DNA of 64,000 nucleotides from Yamagishiella unicocca (GCA_003116995.1 BDSL01000107.1:62001-126000), one strand, 5' to 3'. Positions 40,001-53,000 are shown, counted from the stretch's first letter. Made by a program: numbers and translations. The notes: a model not told the origin generated them from the sequence alone.

Positions 40001-43000
40001 CCAGAGGTCGGTACCATAACTATAGGACAGTGACCTTCGGCCTCCCAGGCCTTGCTGCGTGCCCCCGTACCTGCAGCGCTCCCTTGTTACGGTGCCGATA
40101 GTTGGGCCTTATCACGGGCCCCGTCGGCCGCCGGTCTTCCACCGAGGCGTCCACCACCACCGACTGGGTCAGCGAAGGCACCGTTGCCGCCGACAGCCGG
40201 GAAGCGGAGGTGGTGGCAGAGGTGGTGGTGGTGGCAGAGGTAGCGACGGTGGTCGCCGAGGGAAGGGAGGAGGTCTTAAATGCCTGCGCCGCCGCGGCGG
40301 CGGCGCCGGAGGCGGCGCCGGAGGCGCAGCCCAGACCCGCCGCTGCCGCGGCAACGGCGGCCGCGTTGCCGCCGCCGCAGCTGCACGTGGTTGGTGCTTC
40401 CAGGGAGGCGTTGCTGTGGAGGTCGTCACCGGGCATGCAGCAGGACGCGGCGGAGAGGCTGCAGCGAGCTCGGGCGCGCGGCTGCCGCCGCTGCCGGTGC
40501 TGGTCGTCCAGGCTCAGACGCAGCTGCCGGGCGTGCAAGGTGGGCACGTACAAGTTGGGCACAAGCGGCGAGCAGGCAGCGGTGGGGCGCTGCACCCCGC
40601 CGGGGGCGCCTCCAGAGCTGCCACCCAGCCGCCCGACGGAGGTGAAGTTGGCGAGGCGGGAGGTGGCGGAAGCAAACCACGGCCTGGGGGATGAGAGGGT
40701 GGAAGCCTGCAGGCCCCACGCCGCCTCCTCGCCCGAGCTGGCGGCGAAGCCGCAGGTCGCCACTCGGCCGGCGGCGCCCCTGGAGCCCGCCCCGTGTGCG
40801 GAAACAGGTGCTGGCTTCTGCGTCCTTTGGTCGATAACATCCAGTTTTTGCTGCTGGTGCTGGTGCTGCTGGTGTTGCTGGTGTTGGTGCTGGTGCTGGT
40901 GCTGCTGCGGGAGATCGACGTCGTCCTGCGCGGCCTGCTGCTTATGTTGCTGCTGCGCCACTAGCAACCGAAAGCGAAACACGGAGCCGATTCCAGGGGC
41001 CGACTCGGCCGAGATGTCGGTGCCCTGCGCGCGCAGCGCCAGCCTCGCCAAGTAGAGGCCCAGGCCGGTGCCACCGATGGACCTGGACGCAGTCGGACCC
41101 GGCGCCGCGCCCGATCCTCCCTGGACGGCATGCCCCGTACGGTACGGCATGAACAGCTCGTCCAGCAGGTTCTGCGGGATGCCCACCCCGGTGTCCTCCA
41201 CCGACACCTCCACCTGGGATCCGGGGGGCAGCTCCGGAGCCAGGGAGGAACACGACGAGGCGGAGGACGTTGACAGGCGGCGCCTTCGGTAGTGCCAGAG
41301 GCCGCCGCCGGTGCTGGTGGGGGACCTGGCGGCGGTGGAGACGTCGGCGGCGGCGGCGGTGGGGGCGGCTTCGCCGGCGCCGCCGCCGCCTGACGCCGCC
41401 GCCGCCGCGTCTGCGGCTCCGTCAGGCCGCACGAGCCGCACCGCGACGCGCACCTCCCCCTGCGAAGTGAACCGCATGGCGTTGCCCACCAGGTTGTACA
41501 GCACCTGCAGGCGGATAGGGGGGAAGGGAACGAGGAAACCCGTTGGACACGACGAAGGCGGGGTTTGGGTGGGTGGGTGGGTGACAGGAAACCCGCCGGT
41601 CGGCAGTTGAGGGGGAGGAGGCGTGGGACCGGGTTAAGGGGTTTCTGGCACCGCGCTCAGCTGCTGCTCTCGATACGGTTCTCCAACCAGGTCACAAACG
41701 AGGCTTTCATCCGCGGGACTGACACGACGCAGCAGCCCTTCGTCGAGAGCCTGCAGTCGCTCGTGGCTCAGGTCCTCCAAAACACACACGTGTCACCTCC
41801 CCTCGTTCCCCCTCTCCCAGCAGTTCTCTCTGAACTACCCGGCGGCCTCTGCTGGCTCGCGGCGACAGGCGACCCCTCCCCCCCTCTCCATCTCCCCATC
41901 CCCAAACGCCTGTCCCAAAAGTTTTCGTACGCGTACACGGGTTTCCCTCCCCTCCACGGGTCTTCCTCGAAACCCTCCCCACCCCCCTCCCCTCTCCACC
42001 TGGCTCAGCCGCGTCACGTCCGCCGACACCAGCGGCAGGTAGCTCGGCAGCTCACTAGCTATCGCCACCCCTTCGTGCGCCAGGGGCCGCAGCACCGACG
42101 TCACCGTCTCCACCAGCAGCCGCAGGTCCACGGCCGCCAGCGGCACCGACGACGGCCCCGGCGCCGCCGCCACCGCCAGCTCGTCGCCGCTGAGTCCCTC
42201 CCCCTCCCCCTCCGCCAGCTCCCCCCGCCGCGCCGCGAAGCTATCCAGTGTGGAGGTGACGATGTTGAGCATGCAGCTGGCGGTGGCGCGCACGGTGCCC
42301 ATGGTGTGGGCGCTGGCGGGCAGCGCCGCGGCCACCTCCTGGCACAGCGACTCGGTCAGGGCTGCGGCGGGCGCGGGGGGGGGGGGCGGGGGCGGGGGGT
42401 GAGACGCGGGTGCGCGGAATCAAGGGCGGGAGGGACAGCGCCGGTCGGTGGACTCCAGGGAGGGAGGGACAGCGCCGGGCAGTGGACTCCAGGGTGGGAG
42501 GGACATGCCGGGCAGTGGACTCCAGGGTGGGAGGGACGAACCGATTAAGGCAGCCGACCCCGTCTCGCCGAGCCAGCCTCATATTTCGACGGTGCCGCTG
42601 CCCTCAGCCCCAGCCTTCGCGCTCCGAACCCCTCCCCCCTCTGCGGTGCCCCTCGCTACTCAGCCCTCCGAGCCCCGAAACCCCTCCGCACCGCCCGGCG
42701 GCTCTTGCCACGCACCCACGATGCCCGCCAGCGGGGTCCGCAGCTCATGGCTGAGGGTGCTGAGCAGGTCGTCCCGCTGCTTGAGCAGCGCCGTCAGCCG
42801 CGCCACCGCCTCCACCCTGTTGCTCGCCTCCCACGCCTCCAGCGCCCGGTCGCGGCGCAGCTGCACCTCCGTGAGGTTGCTCTGCCACAGCTGGCTGCTG
42901 AACACCACCTTGGCCAGGTAGTCGCACACCCCCCAGCACACCGCCTCCGCCTGCGCCCCAATCAGGTGCCAGTCCGCCGCCAGCCAAACCAGGGGGAAGG

Positions 43001-44478
43001 CGCTCCACAGCGCCAGCAGCAGCGCCAGGACGGTGCGGAGGGTGCCGCGCTGCTGCGAGGAAACGTCAACAGACAGGGTCCTGCGGGGGGACCGACGGGG
43101 CGGGGCGGGGTGGGGTGGGGTGGGGGTAGGAGTGGGTGTTTTGTTTGATACACGAGGCGAAGAAAGCGGGCATGGGGAAGAAGGAAGCAACGGTCGCGGC
43201 GGGGCTAGCGGGGCGGCAGGCGCGGCGTAGGCCATTGCTGCAGAGGCATGTATTGTTTTGGGGGGAAGGGGCGGGGCGGAGGATGTGGGTACGACGGCAC
43301 CTACTTCTGGAACATGCCGTACACGTAGTAGACCACCAGCGTGAAGGTGCCGAAGGACAGGAAGGTGAAGGCGTCCTTCAGCAGGCCGGTGGTGTAGCAG
43401 GCCGCTAGCCCCGTCAGCACCATGGCCACGTCGGACAGCAGCGGCACCACCAGCTGCGGGAGGAGGGGAGCGACGGGGCAGCACACGTCGTACATACACA
43501 GGGCTCACCACCTTTCAGCAACCCGAATCAACCCGAACACACGTGGCTCAGCACTTCGCAAATCGAGGCATTAGGGCTGTAACTCCATTCCGGCACACGC
43601 GGACGGCGGCAGTAGCACCTGCAGCAGCCACAGCCACATCAAATTTCCCCCCAGAGTGTCGACCCTCCCCTTCCGCCCGCTCCCCCAACCGCCTGCCAGC
43701 CCCCGGTGTCGACCCCAGGGCTGCCGCGCCCTCCCACCGCCGCCACCATCACCACCACCACCACCACCTCCTGCCATGTGCCATGTACACGGCTTTCCTC
43801 CCGCACTCCCCCACCCACCTGCCAGCCCCCGCTGTCCGCCAGCAGCCCCAGCATGTATATCATGGTGGGGGTGGAATGGCACCACTGCACGTAGCGCAGC
43901 GGGGCGAAGGGGCGGCCCCCGGACGACATGGCGACCCGGGTGGCACCTCGCCACAGCAGCAGGTCGGTCACGAAGGCCAGGCTGTTGATGTAGAGCAGCA
44001 GCAGGTTGCACTGCGAGGCGGGTGTGTGTGTTCGAGCGGGGGAGAGAGAGGATATGCGAGGTGAAGAGAGAGGTAAATAAAAAAGAGGTGAGAGAGGGAC
44101 GAGGAGGCGGCGGTAAAGGCCCGGGAGCGTGAAACGAGAGGGGTTCGAGGAAGACCCGTGGATGCCCGAAAAAACCGTTTAGAACAGACGTTTTGAGATG
44201 CATGCTGGAGAACTGGGTCGGGGATACTAAAGCCGAACGAGAGGGGAGAGGGGGCGAGAGTGGACCAGGGGAGACGTCAGGGGCCGGTGTGGGCTGGCAT
44301 CGCAATGGCAGTGAGCCGCCAGAAGCCACGGACGGAGTAGGGGCTGGAGGGTGATGTCTGGCGCGAGCGTGATGAGAAAGCGGGCCGGGCCCTCCCTGGC
44401 GCTTACCTTGAAGGGAAGTAGGTGCTGCCGCATGCCCAGGTTCAGCAGGTTGAGCAGCAGGACCGCGCCGAAGGCCGC
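37010..44478 (-). CDS. HKR: Histidine kinase rhodopsin with response regulator (N-terminus unresolved)
   Basis: This is a microbial-type rhodopsin fused to a histidine kinase and a receiver domain, a light-driven phosphorelay known from chlamydomonadalean algae. Seven exons (44478-44407, 44010-43819, 43453-43305, 43080-42716, 42361-42000, 41504-40071, 39667-37010) agree in phase and give 1743 residues; the first exon or exons were not found. Helix 3 reads LRYVQWCHSTPTM, helix 4 SDVAMVLTGL, helix 6 LWSAFPLVWL and helix 7 CDYLAKVVF, whose Lys (codon 42911-42909) binds retinal. The kinase has LSTLSHELRTPLAG (phospho-His), NLVGNAMRFT, VEDTGVGIP and GGTGLGLYLA. A His/Gln-rich linker of about 300 residues leads to the receiver domain (VDDDPINQLV, ILLDVMMPGMSG, IIIVSAKG, MSKPYKRAE), all key residues intact. 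The final 700 residues are low-complexity with two short coiled-coil stretches. No cyclase domain follows before the stop. Confidence 0.88.
41924..41972 (-). repeat. Interspersed repeat family A, rhodopsin kinase intron
   Basis: The reverse complement shows TTCGAGGAAGACCCGTGGAG and, after an inserted GGGAAACCCGTGTACGCG segment, AAAACTTTTGGGACAG. It lies in the intron between the exons at 42000 and 41504. The inserted segment resembles sequence near 16780 and 52390, so sub-families exist. Confidence 0.5.
42427..42538 (+). repeat. Tandem repeat, 3 copies of about 37 bp, rhodopsin kinase intron
   Basis: Three copies of a unit containing GGGAGGGACAGCGCCGG and AGTGGACTCCAGGG lie in the intron after the exon that encodes the phospho-acceptor His motif. 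Confidence 0.75.
44144..44220 (+). repeat. Interspersed repeat family A, longest copy
   Basis: It reads TTCGAGGAAGACCCGTGGAT, AAAAAACCGTTTAGAACAGA, GTTTTGAGATGCATGC and GGAGAACTGGGT. It lies in the intron between the first two recognised exons of the rhodopsin kinase, antisense to that gene, and is nearly identical to 18838-18900. Confidence 0.7.
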
Positions 44479-44546
44479 CTGGGGTGGGGTGGATTGGGTG
44501 GGTGGGGGGGAACACGGCAGCCGCGAATAAAAAAACGAGGAAGGAC

Positions 44547-44584
44547 CATCACGTCATCACGTCATTACGTCATCACGTCACGTG
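44547..44584 (-). promoter_or_regulatory. TGACGT array with CACGTG box near rhodopsin kinase 5' end
   Basis: Read on the gene's strand, four ACGTGATG or ACGTAATG units in a row give repeated TGACGT (CRE/bZIP-like) sites with a perfect CACGTG (G-box) at 44584-44579. The array lies about 70 bp upstream of the first transmembrane exon I can recognise. It could be promoter, leader or first intron, since the true start was not found. Binding by bZIP or similar factors is inference. Confidence 0.45.
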
Positions 44585-44585
44585 G

Positions 44586-47033
44586 CGCGGGAGGCAGATG
44601 CCGCAGTCGGATGCAGCCGACAGCCGCAGTTAGGCAGGGGCCGTACAACGTGCCGTTTGGACGCCTCCTAGCCAGGCACCTGGCTTTTGACGCGCTTAGC
44701 ACGTATGATGCTGTACACGGGCACCCCAGCAGTACGATTGGGCCCAGTAGCAAACCGGGGGGGGGGGTTAGGCGCAGAAGCGGCGTGTAGAGCCGACTGT
44801 GGTCAGTGCACGACTTGCTTACCGTCTGAACTTGGTACGTCCATTCGACGGACGCAGCCTGCCGCAGTTAAGGCGGGATAAGGGGCCCCGGGGGCTCGAT
44901 CAGGGCCAGGCGGCGGATGCGTGTGATGACCACAATGCATTGCGCATAAGGGTTGTCGGGCGGCTGAGACCCATGGTATAACCCCGTGACGGAGTTGCTA
45001 CCTCGGCGGGGCAAGTACCGTGATCGGCCACTGTGCAAAGACATTATGCATCTGGAACATCTAAGAGGCAGCGCCTTGTTACTATGATCTTTGTGCGCTA
45101 CTGCCGTAGCCCAACAACACGTATTTCGGGCCGCTTTGCGGCGGTCCAGCGCGGGAAATTACGTCAAAGGTTATTGCAGCAGCTTAGAGCGCATCCGCTA
45201 TGGCCCCATCGTTATTGGCAATCGTGGTACTGCGCGCCATCCAGCGCGCTCCTCTGACATCTGCACCAGTCATGCGCCGCACCTGCTCGTCGAAAGTATC
45301 GTTCCGGCATCTGCTAGGCGCCTGATAGCCCAAGTATATGGCGCATGTTGCGTATGAGAGGCCGCCCAAGCTGCAAGGTAGAGGACACAAAGTGCTGGCA
45401 CATGCAAGGGAGTAAGGCGGTGGCGACAATCACCGCACCTGACCCAGCCTGTCACTGCCACATCGACAGCATAAAGCTGAGTTATAAAAGTCCTTGGCAT
45501 ACGGCTGACGGTCTTCAGGACAACGTGCGAACGGAGTCCCGAGATGTCCGACTCCATTTTCAGGCCAGCCTCTCGGCTATCCTACTGGTACCCTAAAACC
45601 AGGATCATAAGGGCTCCTCTGCTGTTTTGCCAGTACACTGCCCGGCAGCGTCCGTATATGTCGTCATGAGTAGGTGGGACTGCTGATGTTGGCGATCATG
45701 CGCGTTGGAAAGCGTGCACTATTTCGTAAGGACTGTACTCGACGCCGATGGCTAGTTGAGGCGATGTTGGCACGGATCCTTGTACGCTACCGTACAACAA
45801 AAGGTCTCGCGTATCTTCCCGTTGCCCGATAATTCACAAGAACTGATCGTGGCTCTAATTTTAGGAGAGCGTTCTTATGTCCATATTGGCACTTATTTGC
45901 CCCACAGAATTACCGCGGTAGCGCAGCAAGTTGCCGGTTGAGAGGGAACAGGGAAGGATCGCCGTTCGCTATCGAAGTCCTGTCAGGGCTGTTGATTTAG
46001 TACACCGACACAAGACATACTGCAACGATTAGCGGAGCGAACGTAATGACGACGATGCACAAAGGTAGCTTCCCAAGCTAAAATTCTCATACTATACAAG
46101 AGATCCGTGGGGCGATAGGGCTACGCCCCTGATGCCTTTCCCGACCGAAAGATAGTAAATGCTAGATAAACGCTAGACCAGCAGGAGAGGCGGACATAAT
46201 AACCCATCGATTTCACATTCAATACAATTACCAAAAAAACCCAGTACTACCTTTGCCGGGGGTGGAGGGGGCCTGCCCCACATCGGGGGTGAAGGGGTGC
46301 TGAATGGTTGCGCGATCAGGTCAACAGAGCCAGCTGCGGATTGCAGGGACCTTCCCGCTCTGCACACCTTCTTCATTCCCCTTCCGACACCTACCCTGGC
46401 ACGGGCCAGACAGGCATGCCAAGCGGATAACCCGTAGCGTGTAACTCGCTGCCAAGGAACTGAGTTGCGACGGCTATCGTACCATCTCAGAACACGCACC
46501 TCTTAACTCCCCTGCTGCCGTGCTAGCTCACCAGCATATTTACAGGTTTGCTTCTTCGGCGCATCGTTTCCGCTCCATTGCCGAATTTGGAGAGACGGCA
46601 CACGGCCTTGACAAGGGCCTCTTATTGATCAGGCGGTGCCGTACGATGGCAGGCCCTGCCAACCCATGTCCGTGTGACACCGGCCCACGGGTCCAAGCCC
46701 TCCATCCATGCAGACCCCCACTAGGACGCCATCGTCGCCCACCACACATCCATTGCGCACACCCCAGGTCCATGCCGCGTCTCGGCTGCTCGACAACTCT
46801 TCGGTTCCCATCCCACCCGGTTGCCATGCACGCTCGCGGCCCGGGACAGACCGCCCCCCCCCCTGCGCCCCCCCCGTCATTGCAATTCTGCTAGTCACAC
46901 CTCCTGTACCTGCACGTCTCCCACCGCACCTTTCCCCCCAGTCACGCGCCGGCTCGAGGAGGAAGACGAACGCCTCAGCCGGACCGGTTGCGGCGGGCGG
47001 AACCCCACGAGGGCATTATGGGGTTCCGTCAGC
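44586..47033. other. 5' flank of rhodopsin kinase, then 3' flank of ATAD2-like gene
   Basis: The unrecognised first exon(s) of the rhodopsin kinase and its promoter should lie in the first part. From about 45.0 to 46.5 kb the base composition is nearly even, frames are short and nothing resembles a gene. A TTACA at 46540-46544 (TGTAA on the minus strand) suits the ATAD2-like gene's 3' end. Confidence 0.4.
46540..46544 (-). terminator. TGTAA polyadenylation-type signal for ATAD2-like gene
   Basis: TGTAA on the minus strand lies about 490 bp after the stop codon at 47034, the expected range for these algae. Confidence 0.4.
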
Positions 47034-50000
47034 TCAGTGTGCTTGTTTGGAGGGCAACCGTCGCGCCCGCTCGTCAGCGCCCTCCGCAGGCACTGCATCC
47101 GCCAGGTCCTTTTCCAGCGCCGCCACCACCTGCCGCCTGTCGCGGGTGCAGCAGTGCTCCACCACCACCGCCGCCGCCCGCGTGTACAGCAGCTCCAGCG
47201 ACTCCAGCGACCACCCCGCAGTTCCGGCCACGAGCCGCTCCAACAGCGCCCTCGCCCGCCGCGCGGCTGCCTCGTCGAGCGGGTCCCGCTCCGGCCGCTG
47301 CCGCCTCGCCACCGCGCCCTCCTGCTGCTGCTGTTGCTGCTGCTGCTCCAAGCCCCCTGCGACCCCTCCGCTTCCGCCCGCCTGCCGCTGCTGGCCGCCT
47401 GCCGGACCCTGCTCCTCGACGTGGACTGCATCCACATCCCGGCACGAGGCCCGCACCGCAGCGCCCTCACGCGTATCGGAGCTCGTCACCCCCCCCAGCA
47501 GCCGCTGGTGCCGCCCGCCGAACGCATTCTTCGGCTGGCCCGCCCCCACTGGCGCGACGCCGTCCACCTCCATGACGTCACCGTCGGGGGTGAGCTGCCT
47601 TGCCTTCGCAGGCTGCCGCTGCCGTCCGCCAGCTCCCCCCGAAACCGACGCGTCGGGCACCAGGCCGCCTGCGGCAGCACGAGCAACAGCCTCCGCCGCG
47701 CCCGGCATGCCGCCATTGGCTGTCCCGCCGAGCCCCTCTTCCAGCTCTCCTGCCGGCCCCTCATCAAGGATCCAGTGGCCGCTGCGCCGAGCCACGTGTC
47801 CATCCACACCATACGCCGCCTTGGCTGGATTGGCATCCCTCGCCTGGGGGTGTGCGGCGTTGCGCAGCGGAGACGTCTCTTCCTTCCCGTCATCTGTCAT
47901 TCCCTCCACCTCCACCTCCACCTCGGGCTCCACCTCGGGCGCCCCCTCAGCCGGCGGCGGCGGCTCCCCCTGCGAGGCCCCCCCCGCCGAGGCCTGCTGA
48001 TCTCGCTCCCGCTGCTGGTGCTGCATCCTCGACATCTTCCGCATCATGGCCTCCGGGTTGTCGAACATGGGGATGCACGGCGCGTCGGAGTGGCCGCCCT
48101 GCCCCCCCCGCTGACGCGTCATGATGCCGCCGCCGCCGCTGCCCGGCCCGCCGGCATGAGCCGCCGCCGCCGCAGCAGCGCGTGCGGCCGCCGCCGCCTT
48201 GGTCCTCTCCGCCGCCACCTCCTCTGGCACCTCCAGCCCCGGCGGCGGCGGCGCGGGTCCACCTGCCTTGCGCATGTCCTCGCACCGCTTGGCCAGCTCC
48301 AGGGGCACTCGCGTCTTGACCAGGTGCTCCGCGTCGTCCGCCAGGCCGGCGGCGCGGCTGACGTTGCGGGCGGCGTGTGCGGAGTCGCCGAAGTACTCAC
48401 GGGCACCCTGTGGTTGGTGGTTGGGTGGTTAGGAGGTTGGGTGCGCAGCGGACGGGCACCGCAACACTCGACCGGCTGTGTGTGGCGGTCCTGAGCAGGC
48501 AAGGGCGGCCAGGCCGGCGCATTGCATCAATCAGCCTACACTCCCTCGCTCCGGGACCACAGCAAGTCGCAGAAGCTGGCGATCGCCACTGCCCCGTGCT
48601 GTACGAGGCACTCCTCAGCTGTTCACGGCGGACACTCCCGGCTGACAGCCCACCCGGCTTCACTTTTTAGTGACGACCTACGGGATCCCCCTCACACCCC
48701 CACCTGTACGATGAGCGCCACGTCGGCCAGGTACTGCCCAATGGTGCTGTACTGGCGGCCGTCCACGCGGGCCAGCAGCGTGGCCAAGTCCATGGGGTAT
48801 GTCACCTGTACGACAACAACCGCAAAAAATGGCCAACGTAAACTCATTGAGGGGAAGACCGTGAGATCCGCCCTCTGCGCGACACCAACCGTAGGGCGTC
48901 ACGCAAGAGGGTTCTGGAGCTGCTTGGTCCGCCGGCTGCAACAATGGACAGCACCTTGCCGGGGGCTGTCCCTTCCCCCTCTTCCCCCGTTTCCCCCCTC
49001 TTCCGCTGTTTCCCCGATTCCCCTGTTCTCCCCCTCCTCCGTTTCACCCTCTTTCCCCTTTTCTCTTCGCCAGCCCCTGCTGCCGCTCCAGCCCCCGCCC
49101 TCGCTCCCGCCCTCGCTCCCGCCCCCCCTCCCGCCCCCCTCCCGCCCCCCCTCCCGCCCCCCTCCCGCCCCCGCTCCCCCCCCCCCCACCAGCTGCCAGT
49201 ACTCCGGGTCCTCCGCGGCGTCTACCGGGGCCGCAAACAGCTTCCAGCGCCGGTCGTTCAGCAGCGCCAGCGTCACCCCGCGAAGTGCCATCCGCAGCGC
49301 CCGCAACGCGCTCTGGTCCTCCTCGTACACCCGCCGCGCCGCCAGATCCTCGGCGCTGCGAGCCTCCGCCTCGCGAGCAGTGGACACCGAAGGGTCCTTG
49401 GGCAGGGCGGCGGCGGCGCCGCCGGAGGGCGACTCGGCGCCGCCGCCAGCGGCGGCGGGGTCGGCGGCGGCGGCGAGGAGCGCGGGGTCGGCGGGCTCCG
49501 CTGCGGCCATGATGGGCTCCTGCGCGTGCGTTTGGGTTGGTTGGGTTGGTTGGGTTGGTTGACGGGTGTAGGTTGGGAGCCCGGTGCATGGAAGGACGAC
49601 CGAGGCGGGCGTTGGCAGAGGCGGAGATGACATGCGCGGGCCTGGTGCGGGCTTTGATGGGCGGTTTTATCCATGCGTTACGCACTTCTGGGCGCCCTCC
49701 CTTGCGCGCTACCGCCCTCCCTAGTGTGGCTCCTCCCTCCCTTCCTCCCTGCCTCTCTCCCTCCCTTCCTCCCTCCCTCCCTCTGTCCCTCCCACACCCG
49801 CGCTAGCTATCCTGTCCCTGTCGCGTAAACGGTTTTCCTGCCCCCTCCCCCACCCGCAGCATGTCTCTCCGCTGCTCCTCGCCGGGCGGCTGCAGGGCCA
49901 GCACATCGTCGTCGCGGCCGAAGACCGTACGGCGCAGCTCCCTGTCCAGCTCGCCGTGCGGCACCTCCGCTGTGGCCAGCAGCAGCAGCGGCAGGTCCGC

Positions 50001-53000
50001 CGGCAGGTCGCGCAGCAGCATCACCAGGGTGGCGCGCAGCTGCGGCGGCGCGGTGTGCCACCACAGCTGCAGGTGCGGCAGGAACAGGATGGCGGGGGCG
50101 GACCTGCACGGCAGCACCCAATACCCGGAGCAGCCGACAGAGCTCAGCGTTGCGTGCAAGGGGGCCGCTGAGGGGATTCCTCGTTCCCGTCCCCGGCCCG
50201 TTCACAGTCGCTTCAGCAGAGGTATGGGCTGCGCCCATACACACCCCCGCACCCGCCCAGTCCATACACACCCCCGCACCCGCCCAGGCCATACACACCC
50301 CCGCACCCGCCCAGGCCATACACACCCCCGCACCCGCCCAGTCCATACACACACCCGCGCCCCAGCCCAGCCGCGCCCACCTGCGCGCCTCCACGAAGGC
50401 CCACACCAGCGCCTCCTCCGGCGACCTGGCTCCCGGGTTGGCCAGCAGCGCCGGCAGCCCTATGGCGTGCGCCGGCAGCCCCTCCAGCGCGTATAGCAGC
50501 CCCGCCGCCAGCTGCGCCTGGCCGCACCCCGCCGGGCCGCACACCAGCAGCCGCGGCCGGGACACCAGGAACGAGGGCAGCCGGGACAGAAGCGAGCCCG
50601 CAGTGGCCGCCGCCGCGGAGGGCAGCCTCACGACCTGCTGAGGATGAGGATGAGGGTTATGATGCGGGAGGCCACCGCCAGGACCTGAGCGGCCCGGCGG
50701 AAGGATGAGGGAGGTGGACGGCGCGGCGGCGGCTGGCGCCGCCAGGCACTTCGCCGCTGGCGGGAAGGTCCGTTGCAGGCGGCCGAGGGCTGCAGCCAGT
50801 TGGGGGGCGAGGCAGGGCGCCGCCCCGCCGGTCAGCGGCCGGGCGTAGGCGGCGGCGGAGCGGTTGGAGGCGGGCGTGACGGCGGCGATGGCGGCCAGGA
50901 AGTCCTGGCGCCCCACGGCGACGTGGGAGGGGTCCACGAGGAGCTTGTCCTCGGAGGAGTATATTTGGGGGTAGCTGGGGCGAGGGAGCAGGGGTGAGGG
51001 GGGGACGGACCCGCGGGTCGGTGCGGCGCCGGCAATGGCGGGAGAGCGTGGTGGCTTCCACGTCCCACACCACACCAAAGCACGTTCCCTCTGCAGCCCA
51101 TCCAGCCACCCAACAAGGAGCTCTTCCCTTCCCTAAGACCCTGCACAAGCACTGCAACCCACCCCACTCCAACGTCGAGTAACCGGTTCTATGTTGCAAC
51201 CCCGCCCCCCCCCGCCCCGCCCCTAGCCCCTCGCACCTGCGGCGCACTGCGTGCAGCGCCGCCTCCGCGCACACCGCCTTGAGGTCCGCCCCGCAGTAGC
51301 CCACACACAGCCCCGCCAGCTCGTCCAGCAGCTGCGGTCCCGGCCTCTCCGACCACTTGCGGGTGTGGATGTCCAGGATGGAGCGACGAGCCTGATGGGG
51401 GGGAGGTGGCAGAGGAGGGGGGGGAAGGGGGTGGTTGAGGTGGTTGAGGAGGTGGTTGAGGAGGTGGGTGAGGAGGTGGTTGAGGTGGTTGAGGAGGTGG
51501 GTGACGTGGCTGAGGGGGAAGAGGGTTGCGGAGGTGCGGGTGCATGAGCCTGCCTGCAGTAGTCGTTCCGCCGGGCCATGAGACCCCGAGGCCGCTCGCA
51601 GCCCCCAGCGGCGTGCTACCCCCTCCCACGTCCGCTGGCATCCACTCCCCAGGTGCACCCACTCCACAGCACCCTCCGCCGTTAGCAGACCATTCGTTGC
51701 ATACCCCATGACACGCGCGCGCTGGTAGCCCCTCCGTAGTCCCTCCGCTGCCCGCCGCCCACACCCGGCCCTCAAGCCTTCCGCTCCTAACCACGTCGAA
51801 GCCCCCCTTCCCCCTGGACCCCTGGATTCCTCGCAATTCCCCCGGCCCCACCTGCAGCCCCGGCAGCGGGAACAGCAGCTCCCTGTCGAACCTCCCCGGC
51901 CGCCTCAGCGCCCCGTCCAGTGCGTCCGGTCTGTTGGTTGCGCCAATCACCACCACCTGGCCGCGGCTGTCCAGACCGTCCATCAGCGCCAGCAGCGTGG
52001 ACACGATGGAGTTGTGGATCTGGTCCTGGCGGCTGCTGCGGACCTGCCAGCAGTCAGGGGGGAGAGGGAGGGCGGGAGAGGCGCGCACACACACACACGG
52101 GGAGTAAGAGGAAGACCCGCGTACGAGTGTACGAAAGGAAAACCGGGAGTGAGGTGGGGTGATGGCATGGGCGTGGGATGCGTGGGAGGAAGTGACACGG
52201 GGCGTGGGACATAGTGGTGATGAGGCGGCTTGGGCAAAAGATGGGGCTAGTGGTGTGGGGCTTGCGGGGATGGTGCTAGTGGGGGTGGCGCCGCTTGGGC
52301 GAGAGACGCATGCGCAGGAGGTGAGAGGGCTTCCGTCTCGCCCCGCTCCGCCCGCAGCATCCCGAAACGCCTGTCCTAAACGGCTTTCCTTCGTACACGG
52401 GTTTTCGTTTTCCTTGCAGCCCGCCGCCTCAGACGTTCTACACTCGTCCTATCCTAGCCTGTCCGATACTTCGCCTGTTGTGGCCGTTATGCGTCCCTGC
52501 GCGCTCAGCCCCCCCCCCGCCCGTCCCGGACCCACCGGCGCCAGGGCCCCCCCGGGCCCTCCCGGACCCACCGGCGCCAGCCCCCCCCCTATATCACGTC
52601 GCGTAATACGGTTTTTATACCCCCCCCACCGGCCCCTCCCGGACCCACCGGCGCCAGCCCGTCTATCTCGTCGAAGAATATGATGGCTGGCGAGTTGCGC
52701 TGCGCCTCCTCGAACAGCAGCCGCAGCTGCCGCTCCGCCTCTCCGACCCACTTGCTGAGCACGTCCGCCCCCTTGCGCATGTAGAACGACACCTTGCGGC
52801 CGCCGTAGCGGGTGGCGTGAGAGGCCAGGGCGCGGGCCACCAGCGTCTTGCCTGGGGGGGGAGGGGGTGCGGGAGGGAGAGAAGGAGGGTGAGGGAGGTA
52901 AAGTGGAAAGGTGAGGGAGGGAGAGGAGGAGGGATGGCGGGGACGGCGTACACATCGCGAAGATGACAACTCAAGCTAAGCGATGACAGACGACACACTG

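Noticed and set aside
46708..48494. Plus-strand frames of 430 and 557 codons
   Set aside because: They are antisense shadows of the GC-rich last exon of the ATAD2-like gene, whose minus-strand reading has the bromodomain continuation.
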